A DNA stretch of 64,000 bases from Centroberyx gerrardi (GCF_048128805.1 NC_136012.1:5745121-5809120); one strand, 5' to 3'; numbered from the stretch's first letter, positions 47,391-58,440 are shown. Numbers and translations: made by a program. The notes: a model not told the origin generated them from the sequence alone.

Positions 47391-47463
47391 CACCCCAGAT
47401 GGGACTTGAACCCACAACCCCTGGCTTAGGAGGCAAGTGCCTTATCCATTAGGCCACTGGGGC
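47391..47463 (-). tRNA. tRNA-Arg (CCU), copy 3
   Basis: Third Arg-CCU gene, 73 nt, minus strand, 6 bp upstream of iMet copy 3. Acceptor and T arms are as in copy 1. One substitution in the anticodon stem (CTTGC against GCCAG) leaves a U29/C41 mismatch, and one variable-loop base differs (A to G). The anticodon CCT, A box and B box are intact. It is probably transcribed with the downstream iMet; whether the tRNA is stable is uncertain. Confidence 0.85.
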
Positions 47464-47571
47464 TACGCCCACAGGCTGCTGCGGTGTCACGATGTAGACC
47501 CAGCACGGTAACGGCCGTTCTCAGCTAAAACTGTTGCTAATACATGCTGCTGTGGTGTCCAACCCATGTCA

Positions 47572-47715
47572 ATGTCGACATGGGTTGATTACTCATGTGA
47601 TGATTACTCATGTGATGACAGTAGAATGAAGGCATGGACGTAGGAGTTGTGGACATGATGGAGGCTTTCTGTTTGGAAAAGCTAAGATTTAGCAGATGAT
47701 TTAACAGCCATTCTC
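47572..47715 (-). pseudogene. Fourth array unit with its tRNA pair deleted
   Basis: This stretch repeats the flank found on the left of each Arg-iMet pair (ATTACTCATGTGATGACAG, GGAGT.GTGGACATGATGGA, CTTTCTGTTTGGAAAAGC, TAAGATTTAGCAGA). Where the iMet gene should continue it jumps after TAGCAGAtG to sequence resembling the right flank of the other units (AACAGCCATTCTCA, compare AACGGCCGTTCTCAG near 47510). Only the last few bases of the iMet 3' end remain. A short internal duplication (ATTACTCATGTGATG twice) sits at its left. Best read as a unit that lost both tRNA genes by deletion. Confidence 0.7.
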
Positions 47716-48415
47716 ACTATTTTACCACTCAAGGACTTTCTACCAATGTAGCTGGTAGAGTAGTCAAACTTCTGACCATAGCCTGGTGGCCAATGTTAAT
47801 TTCCCTCCCATTTGGATGGCCTATAAATATCTCCATTACATAACAAGTATTTAGACATACTGTACTTTTCTCAGTTGTCAAATAGAAAGAGGAAGAGTGT
47901 GTGCATGTATGTATGTATGAATTTTGGTTGAATTAGGTCCATGACACCTCCAGGAGACTCAACAGTTAAGTTCCAGCCAAATACAGTTTTTTCAAATCTC
48001 TCTTCCCCGGTTGAAATTTTCAATTCTGTTGAATCTTTGTGAGAATTCACCATCTCACTGGAATACAGAGCTGCTAAGCTCCGCTGTCAGGCATCCAACA
48101 AACATCTACTGGCATGACATAACAACTGCAAAAGCAAAGCAAGCCGACAGCAATCTGTTGTCATCTATATCTCTTTTTTTTTCTTTTTTTTTTGGACCAA
48201 AAGAGATTTTGTCTGGCTCTTTAGGTTTATGCTTTTGCCTCAAAAACCCAAGCGTTCTGTCCCGAATCGATTTGGATGGATCTGAGCTCTAAAATATGAA
48301 ATTTCCTTTGGTGCCTTTGGCCCGAGTCTGGTTTAATGGTTTGGGTCTCTGCTATTAACAAATTACATGAAAGACCTCAGTCTGCTGGGTGCTCTGCTGC
48401 TGATTGGGTCTATTT

Positions 48416-48418
<3 letters not shown>

Positions 48419-48464
<46 letters not shown>

Positions 48465-48579
48465 CTCCACTGACATACAATGATGAAATCCACCTTGGTG
48501 CTTCTGAAACAGCCAGATGTTGTGATAGGCCGACTCCTCCTACATTTTCTATTGCCAGTCAGTCATTTTCCTCTGTTCC

Positions 48580-48631
<52 letters not shown>
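48419..48631 (+). repeat. Two (TG)n microsatellites
   Basis: TG runs at 48419-48461 and 48583-48631 separated by unique sequence. Confidence 0.95.
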
Positions 48632-49711
48632 TAATCGTGATACCCTGCACCCATCAGAGGCAGCCGGCACCATTTTGGTCCCGAGACACACCTTAAGAAG
48701 CTCCAGTTTAGAGGATAATTGGCAGGTATGACATCGGACGGAACAGCAGGAGCTAAACCTCATCTCTCTCCCTCCCTTCACACAGGGAAGCTTCCCACAC
48801 CAAAAAATGAAAAGGAAAGTAAAAATAAAAGGTTATTATTCTGTCTGACTCTGGTTCACTCTCAGTCTATGAAAATGCCTGCCACTCACACGTATATACA
48901 GTAGGAAAAAGGGAAAATGCTCTCTCTCTCTTCTCTTTCTCTCTCTCTCGCTCTCTCTCTCTCTCCCTGAATACACAAGTTATTAATTCTCTGTCTCCCT
49001 CCCTCCCTCCATCCCTCTATTCATTCCCTGAATACACAGATTATTAATTAGACAGAGACCCAGGTGGTGGCGGTGGAGGCAGCGCAGGGGCCCCGGCACG
49101 CAGCTCGCTCCCAGGGCCCCCGGTCCTCAGTGTGCAGCTTGTTCCGGGGGCCCGCCACACCGACCCCGAGCAGACGAAATCTCATCTCCTCCGATTGTTT
49201 TACTTTAATTTGCTCTTAATTGAATCTAAGTATATGTCTCGAGCCGCGGTGGTTTCCGTATGTGTGTGTGTGTGAGTGCGTGGGTGTGTTGGCGGCAGGG
49301 TTTTTTACAGACGCAGAGAGAACCGGATCGAGCCAGAACGCTTACCCTCATTGCGTCGCCTCTCTTTCGTTTTCATTTTAGAAAGGAACTTTTTTTTTTC
49401 TTATTCTCTGCGAGCGAGAGAGTTGGAGAAATGAGATTTAAGCTCACACTGTGCCATCAAACATCGTGTCAATTACGCTCCCAACCGGGGGCTTCTTAAA
49501 GGTGCAATCCACAACTTATTTCACAACCTGCATCTCAGGTGGGGAGGGGAAAGAAGCATTCTGACAGTTTCCAAAAACCCATCATACCTCCAAATGCAGA
49601 TGGAGCTTCAGTATTTACCAAGATTACAGATGTAAACAAACCTTTCAAAGCTTCAAAATACATCATTGAACTGTCGCATTCTGCCAGTCTTCACATCAAA
49701 AACTGTGTGCA

Positions 49712-49712
<1 letters not shown>

Positions 49713-49761
<49 letters not shown>

Positions 49762-49953
49762 GCCCTATAGTTTCCAGGCAGAACATGGTCTCTTTTATTC
49801 TCACGAAAGAATCTGGAGGTCAAAAACCAAGGACACACACACACACACACACACACCTGTCAAATCTCTCTGTGCCTCATCAATATCTCTTTAGTCGGTC
49901 GAATGATTTAGAGGGAACCAGTAACATTGATTAGAGACACACACACACAGGCA

Positions 49954-49985
<32 letters not shown>
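49713..49985 (+). repeat. (TG)n / (CA)n / (CA)n group
   Basis: TG run at 49713-49759 and CA runs at 49832-49857 and 49936-49985; the TG and first CA run are about 72 bp apart in inverted orientation. Confidence 0.94.
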
Positions 49986-49988
<3 letters not shown>

Positions 49989-50117
49989 TGTGCAGCCAAA
50001 ATGCTTTCACTCTAAATGACTCCCACTTTACATTTGGCATTTCTTCACTAGTTATGTGTGGGTGAGGAAAAAAACTCCACAGAATCATTTCAAGTGGTTT
50101 TTTTTAAATTATGATTT

Positions 50118-50366
50118 AGTCTCCATCTTTGTTGCTGTGGTGTTTCTGCACTGCTCTTCCCAGAGATCACCTGTCAATCAAACAGTGTGTCCCAGGATTT
50201 TTTATCCCAGGAAAGATCTACCAGACTACCGGTGTTTAGAACAGCAAATGGAAAAGCTTTCATGAACTGGATATAGGTTGAATCCCTATTGTGTCATATA
50301 ATCAGTGACAGAGAGTAGCAAAACTGACATTTAATTATATGCAAATGTCATGGGATATTACTTTAA
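50118..50366 (+). repeat. Dispersed repeat family R1, copy 3
   Basis: Best of the three copies for comparison with the reverse copy at 28112 (ATCTACCAGACTACCGGTGT against its complement). It ends GGATATTACTTTAAAG. Confidence 0.7.
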
Positions 50367-50765
50367 AGGAGGTTTCTTCTATTCTTTTTCTCATTTCCTT
50401 CATATCATCTGTAATTTACTTCACCTGTAGGATGTTTCCCATTCCCCTCACAATCAATCTCTGGTTGGTTTAGTGCGAATATTCTAAAAAAGCAAAGCAT
50501 TGTCACTAGTTAAAATATGCGTGTTGGCAAATACGGAGTTGATGTGGCTTATTAACACCGAGGTGTTTGTGTATTGACACTGCGGCTGAATTTTCATGGT
50601 CAATCTTGCCACGGCTGTCAGGCTAATTTTACGGCCAGCGTTCGGGAAGTAATTCATTTAGCGAGGTGGCCTCCAACAGGTTTTAAGAGGGCTGCTGCTT
50701 TGTCGGAGAGAGTCTGGTGGTTTATGGAGCCGCTTCTGCTGTTAAAATGGGTCACTGGGGGGGGG

Positions 50766-50772
50766 AGAGAGA

Positions 50773-50820
<48 letters not shown>

Positions 50821-50941
50821 CAGAGAGGGTGGAGGAGAGAGACAGGAACAAATTGCAACAAATTGTTCCACAAATGCCTCAGTGAAATCTTTCGTTCTTT
50901 CTTTCTTTCTTTCTTCCTTTCTTTCTTTCTTTCTTTCTTTC
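50766..50941 (+). repeat. (GA)n and (CTTT)n microsatellites
   Basis: GA run at 50766-50816 preceded by G9, and a CTTT run at 50891-50941 with one CTTC variant. Confidence 0.94.
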
Positions 50942-51018
50942 TGACATGCAAACACACCCAGTTGTATGGTGTGTGAGTGATTATTGCCCATTGGCATTTA
51001 CCTACGCTGAAGACCACC

Positions 51019-51210
51019 TGTGTGTGTGTGCGTGTGTGTGTGCGTGCGTGTGTGTGTGCGTGCATGTATGTGTGTGTGTGTGTGTGCATGCATGTGCACC
51101 ATAATCTGCTGCCTCTCAGCCAGTATTGCTGAAGCAAAGGTCTGCACATTTAGGATTCATGGAGGAATGCCACTAGCACAGACTTTACTAAGCCAGCGGA
51201 GGAGTATTTG

Positions 51211-51246
<36 letters not shown>

Positions 51247-51321
51247 ATGGTAACCACGTGCAGGAATGGTACGGTTTGCCACCTGACTGTGTTGAGGCAT
51301 GCCATCTGGCACCGCAGCACA

Positions 51322-51374
<53 letters not shown>

Positions 51375-51773
51375 ATAAAGAGAGAGTAGGAGAGAGTGCG
51401 TGTGCATTTTTGCCCATATATCATGCATGTGTATGGGACAGAGAGAGAGAGATGTTGCGTTATGGGCAGCAACTGTGTGTCACATATGGCTCCTGAGATA
51501 TTACCAGAGGAAGAGGGAGAGAGAGAGAGAGAGAAAATTAGTAATAAGGTATTATCCATTGACCTTGCACAGTGGCACCAGGAGGCAAAGCAACAGTGGT
51601 ATTTAGGCACTCAACAGTACCAAGGGGGCAGCCATTTAGTGTGCGTGTGTGTGCGTGTGTGTGCGTGTGTGTGTGCGTGTGTGAGTGTGTGCGCGTGCGT
51701 GCCTGTGCGTTCACCCATCTGCTGTGTCCGCCCCAGGGACAGTGGTGGCACTGTATGCTAACCAATTTGGATA

Positions 51774-51809
<36 letters not shown>
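51019..51809 (+). repeat. Five dinucleotide arrays in 0.8 kb
   Basis: TG-type arrays at 51019-51088, 51211-51244, 51328-51371 and 51640-51712 (many GC-bearing variants) and a CA array at 51774-51809. GAGAGA blocks occur at 51439-51451 and 51518-51534. Confidence 0.93.
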
Positions 51810-51813
<4 letters not shown>

Positions 51814-52327
51814 TAGAGATAGAAGCGTAGAGAGATTAATACTAATTATACATAGAGACAAATTTACAGACTGTATCTATGTATCTGTATCTAGTATCAA
51901 AAATGATGTTTGAATTAAAAAAAAAATTCAAACATTTTTGAAACAACTCCAACTACTGATAACTGTTGACCTCTGACATCTGAACAAACAACTCTTTTGA
52001 TTTTCATTTTGATCCGTTATCAGAATCATATTATTCCTGTGTTTTCAAATTTCTTCTTGGCATATTTCTGCTCCATAAAGACACTGTCAGTTTATTGTTT
52101 TGAGAGTTCTGGCATTTTTTTCCATTATGGCCAGTTGATGTGTGTCTCCAATTAAAGCAGCTAGCTGTCACACTGACATTAACAAAAATACTAATTACTC
52201 AAAATATCACCCTGTTAAATGTGTAGAATTTGAACATCAACACATCAATAATAATGAGACATTAGTATAATTAGTGTAAACAAACGAGACCGTTGATGAG
52301 AAGATTGGCAGCCTGTACCGGCCTCTA

Positions 52328-52330
<3 letters not shown>

Positions 52331-52375
<45 letters not shown>

Positions 52376-52412
52376 ACACACATACACACACACACACACA
52401 CACATACACACA
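52331..52412 (+). repeat. (CA)n microsatellite
   Basis: CA run of about 40 units with four CATA interruptions near the right end. Confidence 0.95.
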
Positions 52413-52734
52413 ACTTTGCACTTCCACTATTCTAATTACATAGTTTCATTATTATTGACATTTGCTTACCTGGTCTGAATGCATATTGGCTGTCATCAAG
52501 GTTTGTATCGTCTCTCTTTCTTCTTCTTGCTCTTCAGAACAAGCAGAGCAACATCGTCCTCCATCCTCTATGGCAGGAAGCAATGGGCTTTATGGGAAAT
52601 GTAGTTTTAATTTACAGAAACACTACCAATCTACAACACAAAACTGTCAGACTTAGCCACATAACTTGATATAAAAATGAAAAAATGATTTACGTTTTAG
52701 CTTTACAGCTGCTACAAGTTCTCATTTTCTCACT

Positions 52735-52895
52735 TTTGAGATGATGCTAGTCGCTGCTATCACTCAACAAAATGTTAGCATGGAGCACCAGAGCCAATGA
52801 TCTACCGGGGAACCATGGGTAGTTTTGTTGTCTATGTTCTCAGGTAAGTTGATCAACAGGCTAATCTCCCAAAAACTTGGTATATTCCTTCTGTG
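52735..52895 (-). repeat. Dispersed repeat family R3, copy 2
   Basis: Read in reverse: ATACCAAGTTTTTGGGAG, GATCAACTTACCTGAGAACA, TAGACAACAAAACTACCCAT, GATCATTGGCTCTGGTGCTC and TTGAGTGATAGCAGC. Unlike copy 1, the right end is not tandemly amplified. Confidence 0.6.
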
Positions 52896-53610
52896 TGGGA
52901 TGTTTGTTTTTTTTCTGTCAATTCAGATGTTGTCACTTTCATTTATGAAGCATGGCGTTAATGTTCCCCTGACCGTCAGCTGATCCAAACAAACACCAAT
53001 CATGTTTGACACTTCAAACAAGGAAGTGATTTAAGCTGCCAACTCTTCATTCTTCCCTGTGGTTCCTTGCTACCACATGCCACCGCTGACTGGCTGTGCT
53101 GCTTTCTTTTTGCTTTTCTTTTTCTGTTCTCGCACAAAAAAATTCTACATAGCTCAGTATTTGCTCTGACGAGAAGTAGACACTGTCGTTTGTGGTGCTT
53201 TACTGTCTCACGCTGAAGATGTCTTGCTTGGAGCCTTGTGAAGAATCCTAGGAGGCAGAAGAGGTTATTCTGAATACTCAAATGAAAATGGATATAGAGC
53301 TTGGAAGCTTGAAGAGCTTGGTTACAGCACCAGTACCACCAACTAAGACTTCCTCTTCTCAAAATGATTTTTTCACATGCAAATCACATCACTGCTTCAC
53401 TAAGAATGCTGGGAACTGTAGTCCCCGCTGTCCCATCTGAGGTCCCCTTCTTCCCTCTTGCCGCTGCAATTTCACCTAAACTGAGTATTAATGTTTAGAT
53501 TTGTTCTTTGCTATCATGTTGCAAGCTACATATTTACATCTAAAATCAAAATGTATTACTAAATATGAATCATTAGTAGGTGGTTGGCTGGGCTTCATTT
53601 TTAAGAGATT

Positions 53611-53865
53611 TTAAGAGTAACTAAACTCCAAACGCAAATTTGTGGTGAAGCCTGACACCTAATGTGTCAGGTGAAAACTAGGGTACTGAACTGACCTTCT
53701 GCTATTGGCTGGTCTTTTGTACCAGTTGATGTCACCTTCTATAGAGTACAACAGGTGGTGACATCATCTGGCACCAAAGATCAGCCAATAGCAGATGACC
53801 AGTTCAGTACCCATCTTTTCACCATTAGCTGTCAGGTTTGGGTTTGGAGTTTAGATACTCTTTAA
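53611..53865 (+). mobile_element. Palindromic TTAA foldback MITE
   Basis: Almost the whole 255 bp is an imperfect palindrome. The ends are TTAAGAGTAACTAAACTCC and GGAGTTTAGATACTCTTTAA. The inner arms GACCTTCTGCTATTGGCTGG and TCAGCCAATAGCAGATGACC pair around a loop of about 20 bp centred near 53747. The TTAA termini suggest a piggyBac- or Kolobok-type target site. Confidence 0.78.
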
Positions 53866-54410
53866 TATCAGGTAATGTTTGTTATGGAGGTTTCATTCAC
53901 TCCATGCTGAATCTTTAGCATGCTGCTTGGCTTCACACAGGGAGCACAGAGAGCTGAACCTGTACAGCCAAATACTACCATTCGTACAATAATGGTTTTA
54001 TCTTCATAACAAGAGTGTTCCTGACTGCAATGACTTGCATATTTCAGACTTGGAATGCACATTCACTTGAACTGAAAAGAAAGCTACAAACCCTCTTGAG
54101 GCTGTGAATTCCCGTTGACCTTCGTTGGCGACGTTAAGACAAACAAAGTCTTGGTGACAGCAAGAGGGACATGGATCAGATGAGATTTCCTTGATTGCTC
54201 CCATGAAAAAGGTAAACTTGTATATTTTTGGATTCTCAGTGCATTGGGTGGCATCATGGTGTGAGTCCAAACTTTGTTGCAGGTAACTTAGTTGTCTTTC
54301 TGGCTGCTCAACACTTAATGGTGAAAAGCAGAAATGCCCTCAAACCACAACAAACACTGACTCTGGTGTCAGCAGACTGCAAAACAACTGACTGACTGAC
54401 TGGCCGTAAC

Positions 54411-54860
54411 ACACACACACACACACACACAGGAACACACACACAGAGCACAGATTGACTGAGTATATCCAACAACACACAGACCCCCCTATAAAAGCCG
54501 AGGGAATGCATATGTCAGCTTTGATAAAGACTTAAAATACTGTGGGTGAACCACTATGGATTTACTTATCACATTAACATGCAGAAGACACACACACACA
54601 CATACACACAGAGATAAACAGGGAGAACACACATGTTTAATTCATAGCCTTAACTGAGTGGGAGTTATCTCGTCTGGTTTGCGGGTTGATAATACACACA
54701 CACACACATGCACACACACACACATATGTGCAAAGATTGTCTCGCTCTCTCTAACACACACATACAAAAAGCACAGAGAAACAGATGCACAAATGCGCTC
54801 ACACACATCCATAAACACACAGAGAGATATTCGAATGCAATCAGACGCACACTGAACACA
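54411..54860 (+). repeat. CA-rich patches
   Basis: CA runs at 54411-54431 and 54693-54725, with looser ACACA sequence to about 54815. Confidence 0.85.
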
Positions 54861-55230
54861 GATCCAAGGTCTTGCGGTCCTCAGAGAGCTGTGATAAGGT
54901 TGCTGTGAGACAAAGAGAAAATGTCAGATAATGATTTAACTTTCACTAGAGGGGTAGTAGATTTGATTTACACTGTCAAAACGCCACGGATTCTAATATG
55001 ACACAGATAAGGACAGAAGCAGAGCCACAGACGATATGCTATGGGGACCATGTTGCTGTCGCTATGCTCTACAACTATATTTGCCATCTATGTAAGATTA
55101 ATACCTGGAGAGAGTTATATGCTTCTCAGCATGGTGATGTCACATATTGCAGGCCATAATTTTTGCTCTTTCTACTAACAGTTCTAGAGAAAAACATGTA
55201 GGAGATAAAATGGGGAGAAGTACGGTATGT

Positions 55231-55660
55231 GGAAGAGGATTAGGGCCACTGAATTTATTTGAGTTTTGAGATTCTGAGATTAAAGTCAGAATTCAAATAC
55301 ATTTTTCACATGTGCTCTTTAATCTCAGAATTCTGAAAGAATTTCTGGCTTTATGCTCAGGATCTCAGAATTCTGACTTTGAGTTCTGAGACTAATCTGG
55401 AAGTCAGAATTCTGAGATTATCGATTTTTAACTCATTGCTGAGCTATGCTCTGTTGCTTATTGCATGTCTTACTGTTGATTGTACTGATGTCTTATTACT
55501 GGTGCTTTATTGTTTATTGTATGTTCTATTACTGATCTTATATGATGTAAGGTGACCTTGAGTGCCACTAAAGGCGCCATTAAATAAAATGTATTATTAT
55601 TATTATTATGATTAATCTCAGAATTCATAGACATTTTTCATGTGACCCTAATCCTCTTCC
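55231..55660 (+). mobile_element. Composite repeat with 19-bp inverted ends
   Basis: The ends GGAAGAGGATTAGGGCCAC (55231-55249) and GTGACCCTAATCCTCTTCC (55642-55660) are inverted repeats with one mismatch. Inside, 55253-55430 is a degenerate palindromic repeat of CAGAATTCTGA units. About 55430-55615 resembles a LINE/SINE 3' tail (GGTGACCTTGAGTGCCACTA, AAATAAAATGTATTATTATT), probably inserted into the element. Confidence 0.6.
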
Positions 55661-55794
55661 TTAGAACTATCACTGATTAAGAAATAATTTAGTGTATGTA
55701 GAGAGTGAATGGAGGCATGAGAAAAGGGGATGTCATTCCTCTTGGTGACTCTTGCTATGAAAAGCAAGAATCATCATCACCATATTAATTCCTA

Positions 55795-56033
55795 TAGCAC
55801 TTTTTAAAAACACAGTTACAATGCACTTTACAAAGGATTAAAAAAAAAAATCAAGGGCAAAAGCAACAAAAACAAGGTAAGAAATATAAAAGCGAGGCGA
55901 AAGTCATTAAAGGGAGGTCGAAAACAATAAAAGGTCTATAAACATGAGTTTTAAGAAGCCTAAGCTCCTCAGACAGATTGTTCCGGAGTCTAGGAGCGCT
56001 GATGGCAAAGACCTGATCGCTTCTTGATTGTTG
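55795..56033 (-). mobile_element. L2/CR1-like LINE 3' fragment
   Basis: The minus strand reads DQVFAISAPRLRNNLSEELR followed by LLKTHVYRPFI, the typical C-terminal end of L2/CR1-type LINE polyproteins (the family usually has AAPKLWNSLP then SFKSxLKTHL). Towards the left it runs into AAATATTTCTTACC.. and the tail complement CTATAGCACTTTTTAAAAAC. The reading frame opens only for this stretch. Confidence 0.65.
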
Positions 56034-56150
56034 AAGTGCCATTAAGGAAGGCACTTAGCTCCCAGCTGCCCCAGAAGTGTGAATGGGAATGTGAAGCAGG
56101 TTGTGGCTGAAACAAAGATTTTAAGCAATATCTTGGATAAAGATAAAAAA
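56034..56150 (+). mobile_element. SINE family S, 3' fragment
   Basis: Carries only the 3' half of family S: AAGGAAGGCACTTAGCTCCC, AGTGTGAATGGGAATGTGAA, GCAGGTTGTGGCTG and a degenerate tail GGATAAAGATAAAAAA. It abuts the LINE fragment to its left. Confidence 0.55.
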
Positions 56151-56287
56151 AACACCAAAATGCCTAAAAACAGGGAAAATGTGAGACAAAACAACCGCCC
56201 TCCCCAAATCTAAAGTCCTCCTCCAATAACCTCATCAATCATTTGAATATTTCCTCCGGCTCTTGCAAGGAAATCATTGGTTTAGTA

Positions 56288-56528
56288 AAGTGGTTCTCAA
56301 CGTGGGGTCCGGGGACCACCAGGGGTCCTTGAGGGGGTTCCAGGGGGTCCACTGTTATCTCTCTACCTACAACACAGATAGTCATGGAATTCTGGACAAA
56401 ATCATATCTAACAATAAAAATATTCTCAGATTTGGGTCCGAGAGACAAAATCTCATCAAATGGGGGTCTGTGGCCCTAATGTGGACTAAATTAGGGGTCC
56501 TTGATATGAAAAAGGTTCAGAATCACTA
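56288..56528 (+). mobile_element. hAT-type MITE, second copy
   Basis: A 241-bp relative of the 18123 element: shared start AGTGGTTCTCAA, TGGGGTCCGGGGACCACC, TAGTCATGGAATTCTGGACA, GGACTAAATTAGGGGTCCTT and end AGAATCACT. The outermost base of each end is mutated. The flanks are GTTTAGTA (56280-56287) and GCTTAGTA (56529-56536), a 7/8 match to a target duplication. About 90 bp present in the first copy is missing near its left end. Confidence 0.82.
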
Positions 56529-57109
56529 GCTTAGTAGGCAAAACTGGAGTCCCAACTAATTCTTACCACAATTCCCCTGCCATACAGGTGAACATTACTA
56601 TGATTGGAATTATTGGGGCACTAAAGTCATGGCAGGTGAGCCTTTAACGTGAGAGGATCTGCCAGTGAGAGCAGCTTACAAATGCGTCTGATTGGCTGTC
56701 AAAGTGTCACCGATGCTCATTAAAGATTTTATTTGTCGACTTGAATTCCAGTCAGAGTGCCGAGTTCTCGTGGGGAGAATGTGTTGATAAAAGTTTGGGA
56801 TATTGTAATGTGTGTGTGTGTGTGCGCAGACATCGGCATCATCTCTCCACCACGCTCACATCACAGAGCGTCTTCCCTCACCTCCTCCGCCCCCGCAGAG
56901 CAGCGGAAATGGAACCTGCCGCTTGGGTTTCCCCATTGATTTTTCAATTTGGACCAAATGCCAAAGATACAGACTGTAGGGCAGACATGGGAAAAACAAA
57001 ACAAAGAATAGGCTAATCAGCAATTCCACTGCCAGGAGAACGAATTAGAAATCAGCCGTTGCCCTCAGTTGGCACAGTGTGGACACTGTTTGCAAGCAAA
57101 CAACACTTT

Positions 57110-58440
57110 TCCGCTAGAAAATGGGAAAATGATTTAATGTGATTATAATGTAATACATACAAGTGGGCAAAAAGTCAGGATTTATCGACTAATTGAACAG
57201 TCTGTTTAATAGAAACCTGCAAACTTGCTTCTTCCACATTACTGTCCTGCTGCCAACACATGCAATTATGTAAAATGACTTTAAGATCTACTGCTTACCA
57301 AAGAAAACCAACACATATTTGCATGTTTAATCTGATTTCTGATATCTACTTTTAATAGAGCAACACCAGCCACTCTAATACAGTTTATATATGAGCAAGA
57401 ACCTCAGTTACTATGAGCAAGAACCTCAGTTATTATTATGCTAACACAGTATCAAAGCCCTTTAGGAGACTCTTATCCTCCAAACTTCAATATTCTAGGG
57501 TTTGAGAAAACAAGAGCTGATTTTTCCACTGACACCAATGTATTTTTGATATTTTGCTATGCATTTTGCAATGTGATGTATTTCCTGTTTAAACAGCATA
57601 TTTGGGCGGGACATAATGTGGAGAGGGCCATTCAAAAGTGTAAACCAATGGGATATCAGTTAGGGAGAGAAAGGCAGTTTAGTTTGATGGGAGGGGCGGG
57701 ATTGTTTAAAACGCTGTGATGGTTTTATTGGTTGGAATTTTTCACCTCCTGGTACATGATGAAGTCACCACTAAAGATTTTCCGTTTTCCAGGAAGTAAA
57801 AGTAATGAGACTGTGATATAAAAATACAATAAAATATTTTTTGGTCTTTTTTTTTGTCATAAATTGTCAAACAGGCATAGAATGAGTTACAATGGCAAAA
57901 GTCATTTTTAATTTCAGTGTGACTTTAAAGTCTAAGTTTACATGCTACCAATTACTTCACAATGGAAGAAGCTGAACTACAGCAAACCTTCCATCAAGAG
58001 AAAGTGCAAAATCTGTTTCTGTTCTAACTGTGCTAACTTTCTCGTATATATAATGTCCATGTATATGTACAGTAGTTTTGCTTGTAATGTCCATCACTCC
58101 TACATTTTCACTCCAGAGACTGTGTGGACGCAAACCCAAACCAAACCAATTCAGCTTCTTCACAGAAAACAATTGGAGGGAATGCCATCTTTCTGTTGTA
58201 TGCCAACTAAAGAAATAAAAGGTTTTTGGTAACATCTAACTTATGATTTTAAAGTCAAAAGTGATTGGGAGTTGCAGTAGCATATGCTTCAAAATGAGGA
58301 AAATAAAGTAATAAACTACTAAAAACACCATCCAGCAACCTTTCAACCAACTTCTCCTAATAAGTTCTTAAAAACGAATAGTATCCACCCACCGAAAGCG
58401 AGTACATGCTCTATATCTAGACTTACTTCGTCTTCCTTTA
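57110..58440. other. No gene recognised
   Basis: Unique AT-rich sequence with a 22-bp tandem duplication (ATGAGCAAGAACCTCAGTTA twice) at 57391-57434. Confidence 0.55.

Noticed and set aside
53000-53362. 120-codon minus-strand open frame with K/R-rich middle
   Set aside because: No recognisable family, signal or splice context; length within chance for this composition.
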